A DNA stretch of 6,806 nucleotides from positions 1 through 6,806 of the forward strand of contig JAHDSS010000319.1 in the NCBI GenBank assembly GCA_018432565.1. Reading direction: 5' to 3'. The translations under genes were made by a program, and so were the position numbers. The notes under the pieces were generated by a model. That model made no database searches and was not told where the DNA came from. It saw only the letters and a list, made by a program, of their open reading frames with translations. This document shows positions 1-4,555 of this stretch, in pieces. Position 1 is the stretch's first letter, and every line of letters begins with the position of its first letter. This stretch comes from Kiritimatiellia bacterium (GTDB lineage Bacteria; Verrucomicrobiota; Kiritimatiellia; CAIQIC01; Lenti-01).

Positions 1-242
1 ACCACCACATCCATCGCCTTGGCCGCGGCCAGGTGGTGGCTGACCGGGCAGATGCCGCACAGGCGCTGCACCAGCACCGGCGCCTCCCAGTACGGACGCC
101 CCTGCACGAACCGCTCGAACCCCCGGAACTCCACGATGTGCAGCCGGCTCTGCGACACGTTTCCTTCGTCATCCAGTTGGATCGTGACTCTGCCGTGCCC
201 TTCCACGCGCGTGACGGGATCAATGACGATTTTGCGGGTCAT
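1..242 (-). CDS. hoxH: [NiFe] hydrogenase large subunit HoxH, N-terminal part (cut by window edge)
   Basis: This is the catalytic large subunit of a cytosolic NAD-linked [NiFe] hydrogenase, which oxidises or evolves H2 at a NiFe(CN)2CO site. Only 80 complete codons are present; the gene runs off the left edge. The protein starts [19 protein letters not shown], with the conserved E-G-H at residues 14-16. The first nickel-binding motif, RxCGxCxxxH, is intact as R60, C62, C65 and H69, followed by H70-L-A-A-A-K. The second Cys pair and the C-terminal processing site lie outside the window. The ATG at 242 is 8 nt past the hoxY stop, with a modest GAGAG ribosome-binding sequence overlapping that stop. 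The N-terminus closely resembles the remembered Ralstonia soluble hydrogenase HoxH. The family call is secure. Activity cannot be judged without the remainder. Confidence 0.95.
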   Translation of the reverse strand, partial: MTRKIVIDPVTRVEGHGRVTIQLDDEGNVSQSRLHIVEFRGFERFVQGRPYWEAPVLVQRLCGICPVSHHLAAAKAMDVV

Positions 243-250
243 GGGCTCTC

Positions 251-820
251 TCAATCGAATTTGAAGGTCCGGTATTCCAGGGCGAGTTCCTTCCCGGACA
301 CCAGCGCCACCAGCGCGTCCCAGATCAGATCGGCGCTCGGCGGGCAGCCCGGAAGGAAATAATCCATCTTCACCACCTCGTGGCACGGATAGACGCGGTT
401 GAGAATCTTCGGAATGTCCGGGTCGCAGGGAATCACCCGCCCGGGATTGCAGTCCGCCACCGTCGCCCCCCCCAGATAGGCTTCGTCGAGGCATTCCTTC
501 AGCGGGATGGTGTTGCGCATCGCCGGCAGCCCCCCCATGATCGCGCACTCGCCGACCGCCACCAGAACCCGGCAGTGCTTGCGGAACTCCGTCAGCACAT
601 GCACGTTCTCGTCGTTGCAGCACCCGCCCTCCACCAGGCCGATGTCGCACTCCTTCGTGAACGTCTTGATGTCGTCAATCGGCGATTTGTGGAACTCCAC
701 CAGCTCGATCAGGTCGAACAGCCGCTCGTCAATGTCCAGCAGCGACATGTGGCAGCCGAAGCACCCCGCCAGGGAGGTCGTCGCCACGATCTTCTTCGCC
801 TTCGCGCTTTTCGGGCTCAT
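251..820 (-). CDS. hoxY: [NiFe] hydrogenase small subunit HoxY
   Basis: The 189-residue small subunit of the bidirectional hydrogenase carries the [4Fe-4S] cluster next to the NiFe site and passes electrons to HoxU. The four expected ligands are visible: C20 and C23 in [10 protein letters not shown]92 in VGECAIMGG, and C159 in LPGCPPSAD. Other family blocks are LDIDERL (28-34), GGLPAMRN (96-103) and [19 protein letters not shown] (143-161). There is no Tat signal and no extra C-terminal cluster domain, which fits a cytosolic group 3 enzyme rather than a membrane uptake enzyme. The ATG overlaps the hoxU stop as ATGA, and GAGG lies 7 nt upstream, so translation is probably coupled. An unusual adjacent Cys pair sits at 67-68 (EGGCCNDEN), where the remembered Ralstonia protein has non-Cys residues. 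Length is close to the family norm. Confidence 0.96.
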   Translation of the reverse strand: MSPKSAKAKKIVATTSLAGCFGCHMSLLDIDERLFDLIELVEFHKSPIDDIKTFTKECDIGLVEGGCCNDENVHVLTEFRKHCRVLVAVGECAIMGGLPAMRNTIPLKECLDEAYLGGATVADCNPGRVIPCDPDIPKILNRVYPCHEVVKMDYFLPGCPPSADLIWDALVALVSGKELALEYRTFKFD

Positions 821-1512
821 GGCGCCGCCTCGCTGCCGATGGGCGCGCGGTCGTAGGTCCGCCGGCCGATCGGCGTGTCGAACCCCTTGCCCTTCCGGAG
901 AATCGCCCCGACCGGACAGATGTCCATCGCCTGCTGCGCCAGCTCGTCGCTGATGTCCTTCGATGTCTCGGGGTCAATATTGATCACCACCTTGTCGCCC
1001 CGCTTGCCGAACGCGAAGATCGCCTGCCCCTTGTCGTTGCGGATGCCCCGGATGCAGCGCTTGCACTGGATGCACCGGTTGTGATCCTTGACCAGCTTCG
1101 GGTGCCAGGCCTCCACGTCGCGTTTCGGAAACAGGTACGGAAAATGCGGCACGGTGACGCGGTAGCGGTAGGCCAGCGCCTGCAGTTCGCAGTTGCCGCT
1201 GCGCTCGCACGAAGGGCACAGGTGGTTGCCTTCCGCGAACAGAATCTCCACGACGGATTTGCGGAAGGCCTCCAGCTCGGGGGTGCGGGTCACCACCGCC
1301 ATGTCCTCCACCACCCGCGTGGTGCAGGCCGTGTGGGGCATGCCGTTGACCAGCACCGTGCAGATCCGGCACGCCCCCTTGGGCGGAATGCCCGGGCAGT
1401 TGCACAGCGTCGGGATGAACACCCCGCACTCCTTCGCCGCCGCCACCAGCTGGGCGCCTTCCTCCGCCAGGCATTCCCTGCCGTCGAGCGTGAACCGGAC
1501 AAAACTGGCCAT
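817..1512 (-). CDS. hoxU: Hydrogenase diaphorase Fe-S subunit HoxU
   Basis: This 231-residue subunit, related to the N-terminal part of complex I NuoG, relays electrons between HoxY and the flavin subunit HoxF. Its domains in order are as follows. First is a plant-type [2Fe-2S] ferredoxin domain with C37, C48, C51 and C63. Second is a HoxU-type His/Cys cluster motif, EGNHLCPSCERSGNC, with H97, C99, C102 and C108. Third is a [4Fe-4S] site with C147, C150 and C153 (NRCIQCKRC) plus C199 in DICPVGA. The C-terminal DxPIGRRxY element (212-220) is also conserved in HoxU. At 231 residues it is far shorter than full NuoG, which argues against complex I. The same frame stays open for about 570 codons upstream, but that stretch is hoxF read out of frame. 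The ATG at 1512 is chosen because the recognisable ferredoxin fold begins there and a ribosome-binding site precedes it. The hoxF stop is 8 nt upstream. Confidence 0.96.
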   Translation of the reverse strand: MASFVRFTLDGRECLAEEGAQLVAAAKECGVFIPTLCNCPGIPPKGACRICTVLVNGMPHTACTTRVVEDMAVVTRTPELEAFRKSVVEILFAEGNHLCPSCERSGNCELQALAYRYRVTVPHFPYLFPKRDVEAWHPKLVKDHNRCIQCKRCIRGIRNDKGQAIFAFGKRGDKVVINIDPETSKDISDELAQQAMDICPVGAILRKGKGFDTPIGRRTYDRAPIGSEAAP

Positions 1513-1514
1513 GG

Positions 1515-1529
1515 CCTCCCCTACTCCTT
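1515..1529 (-). promoter_or_regulatory. Ribosome-binding site of hoxU
   Basis: On the minus strand, AAGGAG lies 11 nt before the hoxU ATG, and a second purine block GGGGAGG lies only 2 nt before it. The first is embedded in the last codons and stop of hoxF. This supports the ATG at 1512 against the long open extension upstream and suggests ribosomes finishing hoxF re-initiate on hoxU. Confidence 0.6.
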
Positions 1530-3350
1530 CCCGGCGCCCGCCGCCGCTTCGTAGTCCCTCACCGCCGCCGCCAGGTCGAACGACGGCACGAAGCGCGGAT
1601 CGCCCGTTGACAGCCGCGCATCGTACAGCCCGCGGAAGTGTTTGATCGTGCTGGTGATCGGATTCAGCGCCGTCTGGCCCAGTCCGCAGCGGTTGTATCG
1701 CATGATCGCCTGCCAGGATTGCAGGCGTTCCACGTCCTCCGCCGTGCCCGTGCCCGCAATGATCCGCTCCAGCACGACCTGCGCCATGCCCGTCAGCGCC
1801 CGGCACGGCACGCACGACCCGCACGATTCCTCCCGGAAAAACCGCGCGAAATTCAGCACCACGTCCTTCAGCAGATCGCGGTGGTTGCCCACAATGATGA
1901 ACGAGCCGCCGGTCGCCAGGTCCTCGTAGGCCAGCACCCGGCCGAATTCCTCCGGGCCGATGCACGCGCCGGACGGCCCGCCCACCTGCACCGCCTGCAC
2001 GTTGTCCGCGCCGGCCATGGCCAGAATGTCGTTGACCGAAAAGCCCCACTCCACCTCGTAGATGCCCGGCCGGTCGCAGTCGCCCGACACGCACAGCACC
2101 TTGGTTCCCTTGGACTGCTCGGTGCCCAGCCGGTTGTACCACTCCGGCCCCTTCAGCATCACCTGCACCGCCGAACACAGCGTCTCGACGTTGTTGACCA
2201 CCGTCGGCCGCTGCAGATAGCCCTTCTCCACCGGGAACGGAGGGCGGTCGCGCGGCTCGCCCCGCTTGCCCTCCGCCGACTCGATCAGCGCCGACTCCTC
2301 CCCGCAGACGTAGGCCCCCGCGCCGAACTGGATGCTGATGTCGAAGCGGAACCCCGCCACCCCGCCGATCGCCTCGCCCAGCAGGCCCTTCGCGCGCAGA
2401 TCCGCCAGCACGTGCTCGAGATAGTCGCGCAGATAGCGGTATTCGTTTCGCACATACAAAATGCCCTGGCGCGCGCCCACGGCGTAGGCCGCGATCGCCA
2501 TGCCCTCGAACACCATCTGCGGGCGCTCCGTCAGAATGACGCGGTCCTTGAACGTCCCCGGCTCGCCCTCGTCCGCGTTGCAGAAAATGTACTTGATGTC
2601 GCCCGGCGCGCGCCGCGCGAACTCCCATTTCATGCCGGTCGGGAATCCGGCCCCCCCCCGCCCGCGCACGCTCGCGGACTTGACCGCCGCAATCACTTCC
2701 CCCGAGCTCATCCGCGTCACCTTCGCCAGCGCCGCCCCCGGCGAATAGTCCGCAAACACGGTCGGCCCGCGGCGGCGGATGTGGTTGCACACCAGCGCAC
2801 GGACCCGCGGATGCGCGTTCTGCCCATCGCCGTACGCCGTCCCTTTCAGCTCCTCGACGCTCCGGCCCGCGCGCATTCCCGCCACCAGCTCCCGCGCCCG
2901 CTCCGGCGTCAGCCGCGGAAACACCTGCCCGTTGATCAGCGCCGCCGGCTCCTGGTCGCTCATGCCGATGCACGCCGTGTGGAACAGCCCCACCATGCCG
3001 TCGGCGGATACCTCCCCGAACGGGCAGCCCGCCGCCTCTTCGAACGCCGCCGCCACCGCCGCCCGGCCGCAAAAGTCCGCCACCACGCTGTCGTTGAGGT
3101 ACACGGCGTATGTCCCCCGCGGCTCCCGCGCGAAGAAGTGATAGAACGACACCGTCTGCTCGACATCCACCTGCGGAATCCCCAGGCCCTTGGCAATCTC
3201 CGCCACCGTCCCGCGCGACAGGCACCCCAGCGCGTCCTGGATGTCGATCAGGATGTCCATCAGCCGCGTCGCGTCATCCCCGTAACGGGCGATGACCGAG
3301 CGAATGGTCGTTCGGGCGGCCGCCGCCGCCGCTTTCCCCCCCGTGCGCAT
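1521..3350 (-). CDS. hoxF: Hydrogenase NADH-binding flavin subunit HoxF with fused HoxE-like domain
   Basis: This 609-residue diaphorase subunit exchanges electrons between NAD(H), FMN and the Fe-S chain. Residues ~14-155 form a HoxE/NuoE-like thioredoxin-fold domain. Only one of its four usual [2Fe-2S] cysteines remains (C127 in HTACIGMSD): the fourth position is S131 and the first pair region reads YLNDSVVAD (84-92). Residues ~195-609 are NuoF-like, with the glycine-rich FMN/NAD loop RGRGGAGFPTG (229-239), CNADEGEPGTFKDR (257-270), GAGAYVCGEESAL (343-355), EGKRGEPR (360-367), and [4Fe-4S] ligands C510, C513, C516 and C555. The fusion and length match the remembered Ralstonia soluble-hydrogenase HoxF (about 600 residues) rather than systems with separate HoxE. 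The ATG shares one base with the CBS-gene stop (TGATG). An alanine-rich stretch (7-12) sits in a short N-terminal extension. A run of nine G encodes part of the glycine loop. Confidence 0.96.
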   Translation of the reverse strand: MRTGGKAAAAAARTTIRSVIARYGDDATRLMDILIDIQDALGCLSRGTVAEIAKGLGIPQVDVEQTVSFYHFFAREPRGTYAVYLNDSVVADFCGRAAVAAAFEEAAGCPFGEVSADGMVGLFHTACIGMSDQEPAALINGQVFPRLTPERARELVAGMRAGRSVEELKGTAYGDGQNAHPRVRALVCNHIRRRGPTVFADYSPGAALAKVTRMSSGEVIAAVKSASVRGRGGAGFPTGMKWEFARRAPGDIKYIFCNADEGEPGTFKDRVILTERPQMVFEGMAIAAYAVGARQGILYVRNEYRYLRDYLEHVLADLRAKGLLGEAIGGVAGFRFDISIQFGAGAYVCGEESALIESAEGKRGEPRDRPPFPVEKGYLQRPTVVNNVETLCSAVQVMLKGPEWYNRLGTEQSKGTKVLCVSGDCDRPGIYEVEWGFSVNDILAMAGADNVQAVQVGGPSGACIGPEEFGRVLAYEDLATGGSFIIVGNHRDLLKDVVLNFARFFREESCGSCVPCRALTGMAQVVLERIIAGTGTAEDVERLQSWQAIMRYNRCGLGQTALNPITSTIKHFRGLYDARLSTGDPRFVPSFDLAAAVRDYEAAAGAGKE

Positions 3351-3796
3351 CAGAACGTCCCGGTGATGTACTTCTCGAGACTGTCAATCGTCGCCTGCTG
3401 CGCGTCCAGCAGGGTCTTCACCACGTCGCCGATGGATACCATGCCCACCAGCTTGCCGTCCTCGAGCACCGGCAGATGCCGGTGCCGGCGGCCGGAAATC
3501 AGCGCCATGCATTCCTCCACCGTGTGCGCCGGCGTCACGGTCTGCATCTGCCGCAACGGCGTCATCGCATCCTTGACCGAATGGGTTTTCGGCGACAGAC
3601 CCGCCGCCACGATCTTCCACAGGCAGTCGCGCTCCGAGACAATCCCCGACAGCTTCCCGCTCTTGGTCACCACCGCCAGGCAGCCGATGTGCTTCTCGTT
3701 CATGCGGCGGATCGCTTCCAGAACCGTCTGCTCTGCCGTGGTGGTCTCCACCGCACTCCCCTTGACACGCAACAAATCGCCGACTGTCGTGCTCAT
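3350..3796 (-). CDS. Two-CBS-domain protein leading the hox operon
   Basis: This 148-residue soluble protein consists essentially of a tandem CBS (Bateman) pair. CBS1 spans about residues 16-64, with HIGCLAVV (36-43) and GIVSERD (51-57). CBS2 spans about 78-132, with RRHRHLPV (103-110) and GMVSIGDVV (118-126). A short helix ending EKYITGTF follows. CBS pairs of this size commonly bind adenine nucleotides such as AMP, ATP or NAD(H) and act as energy or redox sensors; the ligand here is unknown. There is no fused enzyme, transporter or DNA-binding domain. The frame is open 16 codons further upstream, but the ATG at 3796 is preferred because a strong ribosome-binding site lies 8 nt before it. 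Its stop overlaps the hoxF start by one base, so it is almost certainly co-transcribed with the hydrogenase. I infer a regulatory role, but the sequence does not show one. Confidence 0.92.
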   Translation of the reverse strand: MSTTVGDLLRVKGSAVETTTAEQTVLEAIRRMNEKHIGCLAVVTKSGKLSGIVSERDCLWKIVAAGLSPKTHSVKDAMTPLRQMQTVTPAHTVEECMALISGRRHRHLPVLEDGKLVGMVSIGDVVKTLLDAQQATIDSLEKYITGTF

Positions 3797-3802
3797 GCCG
3801 AT

Positions 3803-3812
3803 CTCTCCTCTC
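3803..3812 (-). promoter_or_regulatory. Strong ribosome-binding site of the CBS gene
   Basis: The minus strand reads GAGAGGAGAG, with AGGAG ending 8 nt before the ATG at 3796. It decides the start in favour of MSTTVGDLL over the in-frame upstream ATG at 3844 (MARTQRERS). Confidence 0.8.
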
Positions 3813-3843
3813 GAATCAGAACGTTCCCGTTGGGTACGTGCCA

Positions 3844-3872
3844 AGGGTAGGGAACCGCCCCGGCGCCGTCAA
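3844..3872 (-). promoter_or_regulatory. Candidate sigma70-type promoter of the CBS-hox operon
   Basis: On the minus strand, TTGACG (3872-3867, 5/6 to the -35 consensus) is separated by 17 bp from TACCCT (3849-3844, 3/6 to the -10 consensus). Transcription would start near 3837, giving a leader of about 40 nt that contains the ribosome-binding site. The -10 is weak, which would fit an activated promoter. A perfect 8-bp palindrome, GAACGTTC (3819-3826), lies about 11-18 nt into the transcript and could be an operator, though this is only a guess. No sigma54-type GG-N10-GC element was recognised. Confidence 0.4.
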
Positions 3873-3933
3873 CGCCTCATTCGGTTTGGCCGGCATTTTT
3901 CTTCCCGTCCCCCTCCCTGCCCGGAAGACCGCC

Positions 3934-4179
3934 CTATTCCGGCAGCAGGATCGAAGCCGCCGTCGCGCGGCCGGGCGACGGCGACGGCGTGCGGTTGCAG
4001 GCGGCATAGGTCAGCAGCCCCAGCACCACCAGCACCAGCATCGCCGTGCCCACCAGAGAAAACCAGCCCGCCCCGATCACTTCCCCGCAAAACGGACATT
4101 GACGGGTCCGCGGATGAACCCGGTTCCCGCAATGCCTGCATTCTTTGTAACGCGATTCCGCCATGGATGTCATCGGCAT
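3934..4179 (-). CDS. Small membrane-anchored zinc-ribbon protein of unknown function
   Basis: This predicted 81-residue protein carries an N-terminal zinc ribbon with two CxxC knuckles (C14/C17 in ECRHCG, C28/C31 in QCPFCG). A single hydrophobic membrane segment follows at about residues 40-60 (WFSLVGTAMLVLVVLGLLTY). A short Ser/Pro-rich tail completes it, and C61 lies at the membrane boundary. Such proteins are widespread and mostly uncharacterised; the ribbon probably faces the cytoplasm and may bind a partner protein. Three in-frame ATGs (4179, 4173, 4164) are possible. The first is chosen because of a weak ACGGGAC purine stretch before it and its sensible distance from a promoter candidate. 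The gene is co-directional with the CBS-hox operon but separated from it by 137 nt containing another promoter candidate, so a functional link is not implied. It has no recognisable specific family name. Confidence 0.7.
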   Translation of the reverse strand: MPMTSMAESRYKECRHCGNRVHPRTRQCPFCGEVIGAGWFSLVGTAMLVLVVLGLLTYAACNRTPSPSPGRATAASILLPE

Positions 4180-4212
4180 GTCCCGTGCCCGTTCGGTCTA
4201 TTCCAACGGTCC

Positions 4213-4241
4213 ATCGTTCAATACCCCCCCCGGCCTGTCAA
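4213..4241 (-). promoter_or_regulatory. Candidate promoter of the zinc-ribbon gene, with C8/G8 tract in the spacer
   Basis: On the minus strand, a perfect TTGACA (4241-4236) is followed after 17 bp by AACGAT (4218-4213, 3/6 to the -10 consensus). Transcription would start near 4206, about 27 nt before the ATG at 4179. The spacer contains eight consecutive G (plus-strand C, 4224-4231). The -35 is convincing; the -10 is weak. Confidence 0.4.
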
Positions 4242-4253
4242 TGGGGATACCGC

Positions 4254-4286
4254 AGTTTTAACTGAATTTTAATTGGATTTTACTGG
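4254..4286. repeat. Three tandem 11-bp AT-rich repeats with phased TTTTA tracts
   Basis: Three consecutive 11-bp units read AGTTTTAACTG (4254-4264), AATTTTAATTG (4265-4275) and GATTTTACTGG (4276-4286), approximately rATTTTAAyTG. The TTTTA core recurs at 4256, 4267 and 4278, exactly 11 bp apart, about one helical turn. The first unit is also an imperfect inverted repeat (CAGTT-TT-AACTG, 4253-4264). This is the most AT-rich stretch in a strongly GC-rich window. It begins 13 bp upstream of the zinc-ribbon gene's -35 and lies about 70 bp upstream of the tRNA promoter. Possible roles are curved DNA, an UP-like element, or tandem sites for a regulator. Confidence 0.6.
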
Positions 4287-4358
4287 CAACCGTTTGCGCT
4301 CTGATTTCCACCCCCCGCCCCCGCAAGCCGGCGCTTGCCGCGAATCCGCGCCGCCCGC

Positions 4359-4388
4359 TTGACTTGGCCGCCGGCCCTCTGGCATAGT
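4359..4388 (+). promoter_or_regulatory. Promoter of the tRNA-Thr gene
   Basis: TTGACT (4359-4364, 5/6 to the -35 consensus) is separated by 18 bp from CATAGT (4383-4388, 4/6 to the -10 consensus). Transcription would begin around 4395, about 9 nt before the mature tRNA 5' end. Position, strand and quality all fit a housekeeping stable-RNA promoter. Confidence 0.65.
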
Positions 4389-4403
4389 GCGCGTCACGTG
4401 GGT

Positions 4404-4479
4404 GCCAAAGTAGCTCAGCTGGCAGAGCATCGCATTCGTAATGCGACGGTCATCGGTTCGAATCCGATCTTTGGCTCCA
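4404..4479 (+). tRNA. tRNA-Thr, anticodon CGT
   Basis: A complete 76-nt cloverleaf can be folded by eye. The acceptor stem is GCCAAAG with CTTTGGC, seven Watson-Crick pairs. The D stem is GCTC with GAGC. The anticodon stem TCGCA/TGCGA closes the loop TTCGTAA, with anticodon CGT at 4437-4439 reading ACG threonine codons. The variable region is short. The T stem ATCGG/CCGAT encloses TTCGAAT. The discriminator base is U (4476), and CCA is encoded at 4477-4479. CGT is the minor Thr isoacceptor anticodon, useful in a GC-rich genome. Its own promoter lies just upstream. No integrase or attachment-site duplication is seen beside it. Confidence 0.97.
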
Positions 4480-4486
4480 TCTTTTT

Positions 4487-4503
4487 GCCGCCCGATCGGC
4501 GGC
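4487..4503. other. GC-rich hairpin between the tRNA and the SGNH/TPR gene
   Basis: GCCGCC (4487-4492) and GGCGGC (4498-4503) form a perfect 6-bp stem with a 5-nt loop. On the plus strand five T precede the stem, and only a broken T-rich stretch (GTTCTTT, 4511-4517) follows eight bases later. It may assist tRNA transcript termination or processing, but it lacks the immediate U-tract of a canonical intrinsic terminator. Confidence 0.3.
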
Positions 4504-4514
4504 GGCGCCCGTTC

Positions 4515-4543
4515 TTTACAGACCGGTCCCGCCCTGCCATAGT
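4515..4543 (+). promoter_or_regulatory. Candidate promoter giving a near-leaderless SGNH/TPR transcript
   Basis: TTTACA (4515-4520, 5/6 to the -35 consensus) is followed after exactly 17 bp by CATAGT (4538-4543, 4/6 to the -10 consensus). This is the same -10 hexamer as in the adjacent tRNA promoter. The expected start near 4550 is only about 6 nt before the ATG at 4556. No Shine-Dalgarno sequence is present there (TTTTTTCCATCGC precedes the ATG), which agrees with leaderless initiation. Confidence 0.5.
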
Positions 4544-4555
4544 TTTTTCCATCGC

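Noticed and set aside
1513..3225. Long in-frame upstream extension of hoxU
   Set aside because: It is hoxF read in another frame. The HoxU fold starts at the ATG at 1512, which has a ribosome-binding site.
817..3350. Complex I (NuoEFG) rather than hydrogenase
   Set aside because: HoxU is only 231 residues and is followed directly by a [NiFe] small subunit and a large subunit with RxCGxC, so this is a hydrogenase diaphorase module.
3797..3933. Intrinsic terminator between the zinc-ribbon gene and the CBS gene
   Set aside because: A possible TCTTCC/GGAAGA pairing on the minus strand has a long loop and is followed by A residues rather than a U-tract, so it is not convincing.
1638..4265. Open plus-strand frame of 875 codons antisense to hoxF and the CBS gene
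   Set aside because: It is rich in Arg, His, Pro and Ala without recognisable motifs, and lies opposite clearly conserved hoxF and CBS coding frames. GC-rich coding DNA often leaves the antisense frame open.
4404..4555. tRNA-associated integration site
   Set aside because: No integrase gene and no repeat of the tRNA 3' end was found in the window.
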